Shown: positions 1 to 8,962 of the stretch, in pieces | How the letters are laid out: each line of letters begins with the position of its first letter | How positions within the stretch are numbered: the stretch's first letter is position 1 | Origin: Ornithinimicrobium faecis | GTDB taxonomy: Bacteria > Actinomycetota > Actinomycetes > Actinomycetales > Dermatophilaceae | DNA length: 64,000 bases | Assembly: GCF_023923225.1 (NCBI RefSeq) | Contig: NZ_CP099489.1 | Location: forward strand, 2,790,001-2,854,000 | Direction of reading: 5' to 3' | Translations under genes and position numbers: made by a program | Notes under the pieces: generated by a model | Told to the model about the DNA's origin: nothing | Databases searched by the model: none | Seen by the model: only the letters and a program-made list of their open reading frames with translations

Positions 1-300
1 GCTCAGGGGGTGGTCCACACCGAGGGAGGTGACCTCCAGGGTGTAGGGCGCCGAACCCATCGCGTCGGAGTCATCGAGCCCGACTCCAACGGCCCGGCTG
101 GCCTCGGCCACCTCATCGAGGGTGAGCGGCTCCACAGCACTGGTCAGGTCCTGCGCGAGCAGGTCGCTCACGTCACGAGCAACTCCCACACGCACCAGGC
201 GACGTTTGCCAGCGGGGTGCACCGCGACGTCCTCGACGACGACACCGCTGTCCGCGAGCGCGGCTGCTGCCGCCTCCCGAACCTGCTCGGCCTGTCCCAT
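1..300 (-). CDS. rimP: Ribosome maturation factor RimP (N-terminal part, cut by window edge)
   Basis: RimP assists maturation of the 30S ribosomal subunit in the cytoplasm. Only the first 100 residues are present; the gene runs off the left edge. The signature near the end of the visible part reads LEVTSLGVDHPLS, close to the family motif L-E-V-(S/T)-S-P-G-(L/V)-D-(R/H)-P-L. The ATG start at 300 has a good ribosome binding site (GGGAGG, 8 bases upstream). In actinobacteria rimP normally leads into nusA and infB and is divergent from a DUF4439 gene, which is what is seen on its right. Identification is from the motif and the context. Confidence 0.9.
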   Translation of the reverse strand, partial: MGQAEQVREAAAAALADSGVVVEDVAVHPAGKRRLVRVGVARDVSDLLAQDLTSAVEPLTLDEVAEASRAVGVGLDDSDAMGSAPYTLEVTSLGVDHPLS

Positions 301-401
301 GCTGGGTGCCTCCCTCTTCTGCTGTCGCGATCACGATCGATCGTGCCGGACTGACACCGGAACGGCCACTCTAGCCGCTCCGGTGTGTCAAGATCGCCGT
401 C

Positions 402-1526
402 ATGGCCAATGCAGTGACGCGTCGTTCCGTGCTGGCCGTGATCGGGGTGGGACTCGGGGCAGCGCTGGCAGGTTGCGACAGCGGCGAGGAACCCACCGTG
501 AGCACGGCCACGCCCGGTCCCGAACAGCCCGAGGACCCCGCAGACCTGAGCGACCCCGAAGAGACCGACGCCCCAGCGCCCGCCACGGCCGCCGACTCCG
601 CAGCGCTCGTGCTGGCCCTCGAGCGGACCCGCGCGCTGGCGACTCGTTGTCAGCAGATCCGCGGCGCGACGGGCGGGCACCTGAAGACTCAGCAGCAGGT
701 GCAGGAGGCCCTGGACCTGCAGGCACGTGTGCTGACCGACGTCCTGGAGGCCGGCAGTGTGGCCCTCCCCGAGCCGAGCACGGCCCCCACAGGTGACGCG
801 TCCGCGGGTGACGGGGCGGCCTCAACCGGTGCTCCGGGTGACCAGTCGACCTCCACCAGCGACCAGTCGGGAGCCACCGCTGGCCCAGGCGGCGACGGGG
901 ACACCGCGACGGCCACGATGCCGCCGGCCGAGCGGGCTGCTGCCGACCTGCGGGCGCTGGGCAAGGCGTGCCTGGAGGACGTTGCTCCGGCCGCCCTGAC
1001 GTCCCTGAGTGAGGTCAGCGCCGAGAACCTGCCCATGCTGCTCTCGATCGCCGGGCAGCGCGGGGCCACCGCGCACCTGCTGGGGCACCAACCCCGGTGG
1101 GAGGAGCTGTCCGGACCGACCGGTGACCCGGCCGCAGCGGTGCTGGATGCCTACCGCCCCGCGGTCTACGGTTTCGAGGTCCTCGCCGCGCGTGCCTCCG
1201 GGGACGAGCGCACGGCATACGAGAGTGTCCTGACCTCCCTGCGCGCCGTGACCCGCCAGCTCACCCAGCTCGCCGGTGACGCGGCCTCACCGGCACCCCT
1301 GGGCTACGGACTCCCAGGTGGCACTGCGGGACAGGAGGGACGCGCCGCCCTGGCGAGCGACCTGCTGGCCGTCCTGCCGCCGACGATCATGGGGCCAACC
1401 GCCGGCTTTGCTGGCGACCCGGCCTCGGTGGCGGGGGCGGTCCGGCTGCTGGCCGAGTCCGTGCGACTCGCCCAGCCCTGGCGGCCTCTCACCGGGTTCC
1501 CGGGGATGCAGGTGCCCGGTGCCTGA
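402..1526 (+). CDS. DUF4439 domain Tat-type lipoprotein
   Basis: A 374-residue predicted lipoprotein. The N-terminus has a twin-arginine (TRRSVL) followed by a hydrophobic stretch and lipobox LAGC, with Cys25 as the likely lipidated residue. A long low-complexity linker rich in Ala, Thr, Ser, Pro and Asp (about residues 28-70 and 125-175) separates it from a C-terminal helical domain (about 230-370) of the ferritin-like DUF4439 type. The function of the family is unknown to me. It is divergent from rimP, the usual actinobacterial neighbourhood, and its last 8 bases overlap the start of the next gene, so the two are probably translated together. A CAAGAT hexamer seven bases before the ATG may be a weak -10 box of a leaderless transcript. 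Confidence 0.82.
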   Translation: MANAVTRRSVLAVIGVGLGAALAGCDSGEEPTVSTATPGPEQPEDPADLSDPEETDAPAPATAADSAALVLALERTRALATRCQQIRGATGGHLKTQQQVQEALDLQARVLTDVLEAGSVALPEPSTAPTGDASAGDGAASTGAPGDQSTSTSDQSGATAGPGGDGDTATATMPPAERAAADLRALGKACLEDVAPAALTSLSEVSAENLPMLLSIAGQRGATAHLLGHQPRWEELSGPTGDPAAAVLDAYRPAVYGFEVLAARASGDERTAYESVLTSLRAVTRQLTQLAGDAASPAPLGYGLPGGTAGQEGRAALASDLLAVLPPTIMGPTAGFAGDPASVAGAVRLLAESVRLAQPWRPLTGFPGMQVPGA

Positions 1527-2496
1527 GGCGGGGTCCGAGCCACTCCCCCGAGCCGTCACCGACCTGGTGCCACCAGGGCTCATCGAGCGCCTGCGACGGC
1601 AGGTTCCCGCCCCAGGGTTTGTCTCCGGCACGCAGTTCCTGCCCACGCTCCCCCGGCTGGTCCAGGACCTGCTCGATGCGTGGGGCCTGGTGGCGGACGG
1701 TCCTGCGCGGCACGGTTATGCGGCGCTGGTGCTCCCAGTCACCGGTGCGGACGAGCCCGCCGTGCTCAAGATCGCGTGGCCGCACCCGGAGGCTCGCGAT
1801 GAGCACCGAGCGCTGCGCGCCTGGGCCGGCGGCGGTGCGGTGCGGTTGCTGGCCGCGGACCCGACCCGGTGGGCCGTGCTCCTGGAACGGCTGGATCCGC
1901 GGGACCTGGACGGACCGCCCGTGGGAGTCCTGGAGTCCTGTGAGGAGATCGGACGGCTGGCCTCCGTGCTCGAGCGCCCCGCCCCACCGTGGGTGAGTGT
2001 GCGGGCCAGCGACAGCCTGCGCCTCCTGGTGGAGGACCTCGACGAGGTGCGAGCGGGCGAGCACGCGGGTGCCCTCCCGCGCCGGATCCTGGACCGCGGC
2101 CGCGCCCTGGCCCTGGAGCTTGCGGACGAGCCGGGCATCGACGCCGCCCTGGTGCATGCCGATCTGCACCAGGAGAACGTGCTGTGGCGACCTGACCCCG
2201 GTGAGTGGGTGGCCATCGACCCGCAGGCGATGGCCGCCGACCCGGCCTGGGTGGTGGCACCAGCGCTGTGGAACCGCTGGGCGGAGGCCGTGGCTGCGCA
2301 CGACACCCGAGTGCACCTGGGCCTGCGTCTGGAGGTGCTGTGCGAGGCCGCCGGCCTCGACCCGGACCGGGCCCGGGTGATCACCGAGTTGCGGATCCTG
2401 CGCAACGCCGTCTGGGACGTGCAGGAGCAGCCGCCCGACCTGGCCGAGGCGCTGACTCGCCACGTCACGATCATCAAGGCGATGCAGCCCGCCTGA
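1519..2496 (+). CDS. Aminoglycoside phosphotransferase-family kinase (APH(6)-like)
   Basis: A 325-residue small-molecule kinase. The start chosen is GTG 1519, which overlaps the end of the DUF4439 gene; an upstream extension would only duplicate that gene in another frame. Visible kinase elements are an ATP-binding Lys84 in VLKI, the catalytic loop VHADLHQENVLW with Asp215 and Asn220, and the metal-binding Asp234 in WVAIDPQAMA. The I-D-P motif followed by DPAWVVAPALWNRW resembles the streptomycin 6-kinase / hydroxyurea phosphotransferase group (PF04655 type). The substrate cannot be read from the sequence; resistance to an aminoglycoside is only one possibility because many chromosomal members phosphorylate other alcohols. 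Confidence 0.82.
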   Translation: MPEAGSEPLPRAVTDLVPPGLIERLRRQVPAPGFVSGTQFLPTLPRLVQDLLDAWGLVADGPARHGYAALVLPVTGADEPAVLKIAWPHPEARDEHRALRAWAGGGAVRLLAADPTRWAVLLERLDPRDLDGPPVGVLESCEEIGRLASVLERPAPPWVSVRASDSLRLLVEDLDEVRAGEHAGALPRRILDRGRALALELADEPGIDAALVHADLHQENVLWRPDPGEWVAIDPQAMAADPAWVVAPALWNRWAEAVAAHDTRVHLGLRLEVLCEAAGLDPDRARVITELRILRNAVWDVQEQPPDLAEALTRHVTIIKAMQPA

Positions 2497-2508
2497 CCTG
2501 TGCACCTT

Positions 2509-2551
2509 TTCTCTGGTGGGTGGGGTCGGCTTCTCTGGTGGGTGGGTCGGC
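2509..2551. repeat. Two-unit tandem repeat, about 22 bases
   Basis: Unit 1 (2509-2530) and unit 2 (2531-2551) both read TTCTCTGGTGGGTGGG followed by a GTCGGC-like end; they differ by a single base deletion. It fills most of the 69-base gap between the convergent kinase and DUF1206 genes. No clear hairpin was seen. Confidence 0.8.
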
Positions 2552-2565
2552 GCTGGCAGCGTGGG

Positions 2566-3375
2566 TCACATGCTGGCGTAGCGTGCCCGCGCGAAGGAGT
2601 ACAGCCCGTAGGCCGCCAGACCGATGGCCACGAGCAGCAGCATGACCCCGCCCAGCGGCTGGTCGCTCAGCGTCTTCAGCGCGGCGTCCAACCCGGTTGG
2701 TTGATCCGGGTCGGCCTGCAGCGCAGCCACTGCGATGAGTCCGCCCACCACGCCGAGGGCCGCGCCCTTGGCGACGTAGCCGGTCACGCCGAGCACCTCG
2801 ACGGCGCGCGTGACCTCCCGCTGACCGGTCCCCTGCAGGTCCTGCACGAACTTCTTCGAGACGCCCTTGTAGACGTGGTAGGCGCCCACGGCCAGCACGA
2901 CCAACCCGATCGCCCCGACCAGGAACCGCCCTGCGGGTGCCGACATCAGGGTGGCTGTCGCCTCCGTCGTGGTCTCCCCGCTGTCGGCTCCTGAGCCGGT
3001 CACCACCTGCAGCGCCGTCCACCCGAGCGCACCGAAGACGATCCCCTTGCCCACCGACTTGCCACGGTCGACCAGTTGCTCACGGGTCGGGCCGTGGTGC
3101 GGCACAACAGCCTCGATCAGGTGCCACACGGCCAGGGCGGCAAAGCCCGCCACGCACACCCACAGCAGGACTGCCCCGCCGGGCGAACCACCCACCTGTT
3201 CCAGGGCGCCCGCCTCGTCGGCCTCTCCGGAGGAGGAGCCGAGCGCGACCTGACCCGCGATCCAGGCGATCAACAGATGGACAAGCCCACTGCCGGCATA
3301 CCCAAACCTGGCGAGGAACTCGAGGGTCTGGCTCCGCCCCGCCTGCTCGGCGAGGTCCTGCACGTCATTGCTCAC
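2566..3375 (-). CDS. DUF1206 family integral membrane protein
   Basis: A 269-residue membrane protein with about six hydrophobic segments grouped in three pairs, the layout of DUF1206 proteins (three internal repeats of two helices). Repeats are visible as the recurring pattern G-Y-(A/V)-(G/K)-x-G-(A/L), for example FGYAGSGLVHLL near residue 25 and VTGYVAKGAALGVVGG near 195. The start is GTG 3375. Function is unknown. It lies 12 bases downstream of the kinase-like gene on the same strand, so the two probably form a transcript. Confidence 0.85.
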   Translation of the reverse strand: MSNDVQDLAEQAGRSQTLEFLARFGYAGSGLVHLLIAWIAGQVALGSSSGEADEAGALEQVGGSPGGAVLLWVCVAGFAALAVWHLIEAVVPHHGPTREQLVDRGKSVGKGIVFGALGWTALQVVTGSGADSGETTTEATATLMSAPAGRFLVGAIGLVVLAVGAYHVYKGVSKKFVQDLQGTGQREVTRAVEVLGVTGYVAKGAALGVVGGLIAVAALQADPDQPTGLDAALKTLSDQPLGGVMLLLVAIGLAAYGLYSFARARYASM

Positions 3376-3387
3376 GGGGTGATCTCA

Positions 3388-4413
3388 TCACAAGGTGCGA
3401 GGCCGGCCCGGATAGACCGCGTCGACGTCGCCGTCGAACAGTCGCCAGCAGAAGTCGTTCATCGTGGCCGCGGCGCGCGCGTGACGGCTGATGATGCCCG
3501 CAACGGCAGCCGGCACGTCCTGCGGGATGTCGCCGCGTGCGCATCGACGGACGTAGTCATTGCGGGCGGCCAGGCCACCCTGGCTCGTCACCGAGACCCC
3601 GCACACCGTGGTGACGAGCCAGTTCACGAGTCGCATCGACGCATAGTCGGCATCGTGCTCGACGTTGGCTGCGACAAAGTCACGCTCGACGTCGCAGAGA
3701 TCGAACCGCGCCGAGGTGGCCAGACCGAGGTCGACGAGGTAGAGCTGATCATCGTCGGCCCGCAGGTTGCCGAAATGTCCATCCAGGTGAAGCACCTCGC
3801 GGCTGCGCAGGAACGCAACGGCCTCCATCAGTTGCCGCTCAACCCGCTCGGCACCATTCACCGGGTCCCGCAGTGTGTCGAGCAGCGCGTGGGGCAGGTG
3901 CTCGAGGAACAGGACGAGGCTGCAGTCGGCCCGGTCCAACTCCTCGAGGCGGGTGCGCACCGCCTGGTTGCCGTCGAACTGGGCGACGACCGCGTCGATG
4001 TCCTGGTGCTCGGAGGGCACGGGTGGTCGTCCTGGCAGCACGCGCCAGTGGTGCAGGAGAGCAAAGGCCTCGGACTCACCGGACAGGACACCCTCGGTGA
4101 GGATCAGGTTCGCGGCCAGCTCTCGCCACGCGCCGAATCCGGGACCCGCAAGGGGGTGCATGCCGTAGTGGCAGGAGGTGGGCAGGTCGAACAGGTTCGC
4201 CGTGCTGTGTGGCTGTGCCAACTCGCGGTCGGTGATCGGGATCGCCTTGGCGAAGACGGTGACGCCGTCAACCTCGAGCAGCGAGGACGCACCACCAACG
4301 CCCACGGCGCCGGTCGGTGCCGCCTGCAGCAACGCCGCCAGCTCGTCATCGTCGCGGGCCGCGAGCGCAGCGGCCACGGTGTCGTGACGGGCGCGTCGAG
4401 TGCTCAGCATCAC
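3388..4413 (-). CDS. Protein-kinase-like (phosphotransferase) protein
   Basis: A 341-residue protein with kinase-fold landmarks: a Gly-rich start of the N-lobe (GVGGASSLLEV near residue 37), a candidate ATP-binding Lys in VFAKAIPIT, a catalytic loop HLDGHFGNLRAD (Asp and Asn as in H-x-D-x-x-x-x-N kinases) and a metal-binding D-L-G in YLVDLGLATS. It is shorter in the C-lobe than eukaryotic-type Ser/Thr kinases and lacks a transmembrane segment or PASTA domains, so its substrate could be a small molecule. It is transcribed away from mraY. It could equally be a regulator of envelope synthesis or an unrelated kinase. Confidence 0.68.
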   Translation of the reverse strand: MMLSTRRARHDTVAAALAARDDDELAALLQAAPTGAVGVGGASSLLEVDGVTVFAKAIPITDRELAQPHSTANLFDLPTSCHYGMHPLAGPGFGAWRELAANLILTEGVLSGESEAFALLHHWRVLPGRPPVPSEHQDIDAVVAQFDGNQAVRTRLEELDRADCSLVLFLEHLPHALLDTLRDPVNGAERVERQLMEAVAFLRSREVLHLDGHFGNLRADDDQLYLVDLGLATSARFDLCDVERDFVAANVEHDADYASMRLVNWLVTTVCGVSVTSQGGLAARNDYVRRCARGDIPQDVPAAVAGIISRHARAAATMNDFCWRLFDGDVDAVYPGRPRTL

Positions 4414-4531
4414 CCCATCCTGCCTGCACCGTGGCGTGTCGACGCTGGAGGGTAAATCGATCGCATACGGTGGTTAATCGGCGGGTGCCGTGTGGGGTCA
4501 GTTGTCCAGGCGTGGTGTGGAAAGAAGGCAG

Positions 4532-5644
4532 ATGGTCAACGTCCTCCTGGCGGGCGGGATATCGATGGTTGTGGCGTTGCTCGGGACGCCGCTGCTGATC
4601 AAGTTCCTGGTCCGCAGGCAGTACGGCCAGTTCATCCACGACGACCTCACCCAGCACCATCACAAGCGGGGCAAGCCAACGATGGGCGGGGCCGTCATCA
4701 TCGGCGCCGCGATCGTCGGCTATCTCGGATCACGACCGGTGCTGGCAGCCATGGATGCCAGCGGCCTGGTGGACGTCCGGCCCAGTCCGCTCACGCTCAG
4801 CGCACTGCTGGTGATCTTCCTCCTGGTCGGCCTCGGTGTTGTGGGCTTCTTCGACGACTACACCAAGATCTCCAAAGAGCGCAGCCTGGGGTTGACCTCG
4901 ACCCAGAAGCTGATCGGCCAGACCCTGGTCACGGTGGTCTTCGCCCTGCTGGCACTCCTCGTGAAGGACGAGCAGGGGCGCGCGCCTGCCTCCACCGCGA
5001 TCTCTTTCGTGCGGGACACGAGCATCGACCTGGCCTTTGCCGGCCCCGTGGTTGCCGTCGTCCTGTTCCTCCTCTGGGCGAACCTGCTGATCACTGGCGC
5101 CTCCAACGGAGTGAACATCACCGATGGCCTCGACGGCCTCGCAACCGGAGCCTGCGTGATGGTCTTCGGCGCCTACACACTGATCAGCCTGTGGCAGTTC
5201 AACCAGAACTGTTCCTCCGTGCCCGGGCCGGGGTGTTACGAAGTCCGAGACAGCCTGGACCTGGCGATCATGGCCTGTGCGATCGCTGGGGCCTGCTTCG
5301 GCTTCCTGTGGTGGAACGCCTCACCGGCTCAGATCATCATGGGCGACACCGGCTCGTTGTCGCTCGGGGCCGCACTGGCGGGGATGGCCATCCTCACCCA
5401 CACCCAGCTGCTGCTCGTGATCCTGGGCGGCCTCTTCGTCATGATCACCCTGTCGGTCATCATCCAGGTCACCAGCTTCAAGCTCACCGGCAAGCGGGTC
5501 TTCCGCATGGCACCGCTGCACCACCATTTCGAGCTCCTCGGTTGGGCCGAGGTCACCATCGTCATCCGCTTCTGGATCATCGCCGGCACCTGTGTCGCCG
5601 TCGGACTCGCCCTCTTCTACGGAGACTGGGCCGTGACTCTCTGA
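4532..5644 (+). CDS. mraY: Phospho-N-acetylmuramoyl-pentapeptide-transferase
   Basis: MraY transfers phospho-MurNAc-pentapeptide from UDP to undecaprenyl phosphate, making lipid I at the inner membrane. The 370-residue protein has about ten hydrophobic segments and all landmark residues: FFDDYTKI (Asp108, Asp109), NITDGLDGLA (Asn195 region), NASPAQIIMGDTGSLSLG (Asp272) and the histidine-rich LHHHFE loop near 330. ATG 4532 was chosen because it has the ribosome binding site GAAGG seven bases upstream; longer starts have none. No other dcw genes (murF, murD, ftsW, murG) lie beside it, which is unusual. It stands alone between a divergent kinase-like gene and a toxin-antitoxin pair. It may be a second copy or a relocated sole copy. 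Confidence 0.95.
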   Translation: MVNVLLAGGISMVVALLGTPLLIKFLVRRQYGQFIHDDLTQHHHKRGKPTMGGAVIIGAAIVGYLGSRPVLAAMDASGLVDVRPSPLTLSALLVIFLLVGLGVVGFFDDYTKISKERSLGLTSTQKLIGQTLVTVVFALLALLVKDEQGRAPASTAISFVRDTSIDLAFAGPVVAVVLFLLWANLLITGASNGVNITDGLDGLATGACVMVFGAYTLISLWQFNQNCSSVPGPGCYEVRDSLDLAIMACAIAGACFGFLWWNASPAQIIMGDTGSLSLGAALAGMAILTHTQLLLVILGGLFVMITLSVIIQVTSFKLTGKRVFRMAPLHHHFELLGWAEVTIVIRFWIIAGTCVAVGLALFYGDWAVTL

Positions 5645-5684
5645 GAGCCGCTTCGGCCGGATGGACCAGCGAATGGACACTTAG

Positions 5685-5715
5685 CACTTCATAAGTGGCC
5701 ACTTGAAGATATGCT
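5685..5715 (+). promoter_or_regulatory. Antitoxin promoter with palindromic operator
   Basis: TATGCT (5710-5715) fits the actinobacterial -10 pattern TAnnnT and ends 7 bases before ATG 5723, as in leaderless transcripts. Immediately upstream is the perfect 12-base palindrome AAGTGGCCACTT (5693-5704). A further CACTT at 5685-5689 pairs with AAGTG 5693-5697, and another CACTT lies at 5678-5682. The palindrome sits in the -35/-10 spacer, where a DNA-binding antitoxin could repress its own operon. No good -35 hexamer is visible. Confidence 0.6.
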
Positions 5716-5722
5716 GGTGGCT

Positions 5723-6055
5723 ATGAGTGAGTCGATGACAATCAACCCGGCGCACCTGTCTGACGAGAGTTGGGCGTCGCTTCGTGCATTCCTGGAGGCA
5801 GCGAAGGCGCGTGGCGAGGTCGTCGATGTGTCGGCCCGGCTGGAACTGCTCTCGCCTGCCGAGGTGGCGAGGCGCCTGGGGATGTCGCGCTCGACGGTGC
5901 TGCGGCGGATCGCCGAGGGCGACCTTGCGGCCACGAAAGTTGGCACTCACCACCGAATCCCTTTGGCCGAGTTCGAGCGGTACAGCCACGAACTGATGCA
6001 GCGGATGGCCCAGGCTAGCGCCGCGGACATCGAGGCCGAGTTGTTCGGTGAGTGA
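5723..6055 (+). CDS. Excisionase/MerR-type HTH protein, probable antitoxin
   Basis: A 110-residue DNA-binding protein. The centre contains a helix-turn-helix of the excisionase type (SPAEVARRLGMSRSTVLRR), followed by EGDLAATKVGTHHRIP, the wing usually seen in these proteins. The C-terminal tail (residues after about 85) is helical and acidic and probably holds the toxin. It overlaps the PIN-domain gene by 8 bases. ATG 5723 is preferred because a TATGCT -10 box lies 7 bases upstream; ATG 5711 or 5735 are alternatives. The pair matches known type II systems with an HTH antitoxin and PIN toxin. Confidence 0.78.
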   Translation: MSESMTINPAHLSDESWASLRAFLEAAKARGEVVDVSARLELLSPAEVARRLGMSRSTVLRRIAEGDLAATKVGTHHRIPLAEFERYSHELMQRMAQASAADIEAELFGE

Positions 6056-6707
6056 GCCCGCGGTCCTGTTCTTGGACGCCAACAGTCTGGCCTCCCCCGT
6101 CACCCGGACCCTGGTGATTGCGGGCGCCCGTGCCGACGGGCTGGAGGTCACCTGGTCTGCCCACGTCGAAGGCGAAGCCGACCGGCATACCCGAGGTGAG
6201 GCATCGCTTGTCTCGACTGTCCGCACCGGCATCTTGGGCATGGAATTGTCGCCCACCGCCACGAGCACGGAGGGGCTGGTGACGGTTTCTGTAGAGGACC
6301 AACAGGTAGTGGCCGATGCGATCCGGGCCGATGCGCGGTATCTGCTCACCATCGATGTGGACGATTTCGCGGTCGAGGATCTCACTGGGGGCCGTATGAG
6401 CGCGGTCAACCCGGACTACTTCATGGCGCTTCGCTTTACCGAGCGCGCCTACCGCGAGGGGGTGGGTCTGCTCGCCGAGGTAGCCAAGAACCCACGGCGC
6501 ACCGAGGCTGACGTGCATCGCATGCTGGGTCGTCGGCACCCGCATCTGACGCGGCGCTTCGCCAACGCCTACGACACGGCGCCGGTTCCAGCAGACCAAG
6601 ATCAGCCGAGCGTGCTGTTCCGGGGCGTCGCTTGTCTGCGTTGCGAGTCACGCTTGGAGGTCGGGGAGGGCGGGCGGCTCGGGCTGTGTGTGCGGCATCG
6701 GGATTGA
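6048..6707 (+). CDS. PIN-domain ribonuclease toxin with Cys/His-rich tail
   Basis: A 219-residue protein, GTG start inside the antitoxin gene. The PIN fold is shown by FLDANSL (Asp10), the acidic SAHVEGEADRH (Glu41/Glu43), and ADARYLLTIDVDDFA (Asp103-Asp106), the four acidic positions that bind metal in PIN nucleases. Toxins of this kind usually cleave tRNA, rRNA or mRNA. It is longer than common VapC proteins (about 130-140 residues): after residue 125 there is a helical region and a tail with Cys196-x2-Cys199 and Cys214-x2-His217, a plausible zinc knuckle. The RNA target is unknown. Confidence 0.75.
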   Translation: MSEPAVLFLDANSLASPVTRTLVIAGARADGLEVTWSAHVEGEADRHTRGEASLVSTVRTGILGMELSPTATSTEGLVTVSVEDQQVVADAIRADARYLLTIDVDDFAVEDLTGGRMSAVNPDYFMALRFTERAYREGVGLLAEVAKNPRRTEADVHRMLGRRHPHLTRRFANAYDTAPVPADQDQPSVLFRGVACLRCESRLEVGEGGRLGLCVRHRD

Positions 6708-6840
6708 TGCCCCCGACCGAGGCACTCTCATTCGGCGTCCTCCTGGCTAGGCTGAACGCACCAGCATCCCGAGAATCTGCTTCATGTATCACTCTCACTG
6801 ACTAGAAGCGAGACACGCATACGCGTGCCACTCGTAAGGA

Positions 6841-8862
6841 GTGAAGAAGATCGCCAACCGTCTCGCCAACGCGACCAGCCCCTATCTCCTCCAGCACGCC
6901 GACAACCCGGTGGACTGGCGCGAGTGGGGTGATGAGGCCTTCGCCGAGGCACGGCGGCTGAACCGCCCGATCTTCCTGTCCGTGGGCTATGCCGCCTGCC
7001 ACTGGTGCCACGTGATGGCCCATGAGTCGTTCGAGGACGAGGGCGTCGCCGAACTGCTCAACGCCAGCTATGTGCCCGTCAAGGTCGACCGCGAGGAGCG
7101 ACCGGACGTCGACGCCGTCTATATGGACGCCACGGTGGCCATGACCGGCCAGGGCGGGTGGCCCATGACCTGTCTGCTCACCCCGGAGGGCGAGCCGTTC
7201 TGGTGCGGCACCTATCTGCAGCGACCGCAGTTGCTCCAGCTCCTCACCGCCATCGGCGGCGCCTGGTCGGACCAGGAGGCCCAGGTGCGCGCCAGTGGGA
7301 CAGCAGTCGTCGAGGCCCTGACGAAGGCGCAGTCCGGCTCCGCCCAGTCGCTCCCGCTGAGCGCAGAGCTGCTCGACGCCGCCGTGGCCACCCTGACCCG
7401 CAGCTATGACCAGGAGCACCCCGGGTTTGGCTCGGCGCCGAAGTTCCCGCCGAGCATGGTCCTGGAGTTCCTGCTGCGCCACCACGCCCGCACTGGCAGC
7501 TCCACGGCCTGGCGGATGGCACAAGAGACGGCCACCGCGATGGCCAGGGGCGGCCTCTATGACCAGCTCGCCGGGGGTTTCGCACGGTATGCCGTGGACC
7601 GCGCCTGGGTGGTCCCCCACTTCGAGAAGATGCTCTATGACAACGCCCAGTTGCTCCGCGTCTATGCGCACCTCTGGCAGGCTGCGGTGCGCGACGACGA
7701 GGCAGACACGGCAGCCCTGGCCGAGCGGGTGGTCCGCGAGACCGTGGCCTTCCTGCTCGAGTCGCTGCGCACCCCCGAGGGCGGCTTCGCCTCCTCTCTG
7801 GATGCGGACACCGAGGGTGTGGAGGGCTCGACCTATGTCTGGACCCCGGCCCAGCTCGAGGAGCTGCTGGGTCAACAGGACGGCAGGCGCGCCGCCACCC
7901 TGCTCACGGTCACCGCGTCAGGGACCTTCGAGCACGGCACCTCCACCCTCCAGCTGCTCAACGACCCGGACGACCCCACCTGGTGGGCCACGACGCGAGC
8001 CAGCTTGAAAGCGAGACGTGACCTGCGTCCGCAACCCGCCCTGGACGACAAGGTCGTCACGGCGTGGAACGGCCTGACCATCGCGGCTCTGGCCGACGCC
8101 GGATCGCTGCTGGACGAGCCGTCCTGGGTGGCGGCAGCGGCCGACGCAGCTCGGCTCGTCCTCGACCTGCATTTCGTCGACGGACGCCTGCGCCGCAGCT
8201 CGCGTGCTGGCCGGGTGGGGGCGGCCGAAGCGGTCGCCGAGGACTATGGCGACCTGATCGAGGGGCTGGTCGCGCTGCACGCGGCCACCGCCGACGCTCA
8301 GTGGCTCAACGCAGCCGGCACCCTGCTGGAGGATGCGGTGGCGCGCTTCGGCGACGGGCAGGGCATCTTCCACGACACCGCTGCCGATGCGGAGGAGTTG
8401 GTCCTGCGCCCGCGGGCACGCGGCGACAACGCGGAGCCGTGCGGGCAGTCGGCGCTGGCCAGCGCGCTGCTCGCCCACGGAGCCGCGGCAGGCTCCGCCC
8501 AGCACCTTGAGCTCGGCACGCAGGCGTTGGCACCGATGGGGGTCATCGCCCAGCGGGACCCGCGCTTCGCCGGGTGGGCGCTGGCCGCTGGTGAGGCAGC
8601 CCAGGCGGGTCCGCTGCAGATCGCGATCAGCGAGGGCACCGGGCAGCGCGACCTGGTGGACGTCGCCCGGCAGTCCGTCGGGGCGATGGTCGTCGTGGGC
8701 TCCCCAGATCAGGCGCCGCCGCTGCTCGATGGCCGGCCAGACGTGGATGGCCAGGCTGCCGCCTACGTCTGCCGAGGCACCGTCTGCGACCTGCCAGTCA
8801 CCTCCCCCGCCGATCTGCGCGAGGCCCTGACCCGCGGCCGGGGCAGCCAGCTGACTGACTGA
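6841..8862 (+). CDS. Thioredoxin-domain protein, DUF255/YyaL family
   Basis: A 673-residue cytoplasmic protein of the YyaL/SPATA20 group. The N-terminus (about 5-165) is the DUF255 thioredoxin-like domain, beginning [20 protein letters not shown] and carrying the redox motif C53-H-W-C56. The rest is an (alpha/alpha)6 barrel of the kind found in N-acylglucosamine 2-epimerases, with [15 protein letters not shown] and [13 protein letters not shown] as family signatures. GTG 6841 is used since the conserved N-terminus starts immediately after; the only AAGGAG overlaps the start, so initiation is not obvious. The physiological substrate of the family is not settled. Confidence 0.9.
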   Translation: MKKIANRLANATSPYLLQHADNPVDWREWGDEAFAEARRLNRPIFLSVGYAACHWCHVMAHESFEDEGVAELLNASYVPVKVDREERPDVDAVYMDATVAMTGQGGWPMTCLLTPEGEPFWCGTYLQRPQLLQLLTAIGGAWSDQEAQVRASGTAVVEALTKAQSGSAQSLPLSAELLDAAVATLTRSYDQEHPGFGSAPKFPPSMVLEFLLRHHARTGSSTAWRMAQETATAMARGGLYDQLAGGFARYAVDRAWVVPHFEKMLYDNAQLLRVYAHLWQAAVRDDEADTAALAERVVRETVAFLLESLRTPEGGFASSLDADTEGVEGSTYVWTPAQLEELLGQQDGRRAATLLTVTASGTFEHGTSTLQLLNDPDDPTWWATTRASLKARRDLRPQPALDDKVVTAWNGLTIAALADAGSLLDEPSWVAAAADAARLVLDLHFVDGRLRRSSRAGRVGAAEAVAEDYGDLIEGLVALHAATADAQWLNAAGTLLEDAVARFGDGQGIFHDTAADAEELVLRPRARGDNAEPCGQSALASALLAHGAAAGSAQHLELGTQALAPMGVIAQRDPRFAGWALAAGEAAQAGPLQIAISEGTGQRDLVDVARQSVGAMVVVGSPDQAPPLLDGRPDVDGQAAAYVCRGTVCDLPVTSPADLREALTRGRGSQLTD

Positions 8863-8887
8863 GCCCACGCCCGCGTGGCCAGCCCAC

Positions 8888-8907
8888 CTGAGTCCGACCC
8901 GACTCAG
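8888..8907 (+). terminator. Hairpin after the DUF255 gene
   Basis: CTGAGTC (8888-8894), six-base loop, GACTCAG (8901-8907). It lies 25 bases beyond the stop codon and between two direct copies of CCCGCGTGGCCAG (around 8870 and 8915). There is no U-tract, as is common in high-GC actinobacteria. Confidence 0.5.
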
Positions 8908-8950
8908 CCCACTCCCGCGTGGCCAGAACCGCACGCCCAGCCATGCGTCA

Positions 8951-8956
8951 TACAGT
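8951..8956 (+). promoter_or_regulatory. -10 box for leaderless capA-like mRNA
   Basis: TACAGT matches TAnnnT and ends six bases before the ATG at 8963, leaving no room for a ribosome binding site. The spacing is the one typical of leaderless actinobacterial transcripts. No convincing -35 element. Confidence 0.5.
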
Positions 8957-8962
8957 GCGAGC

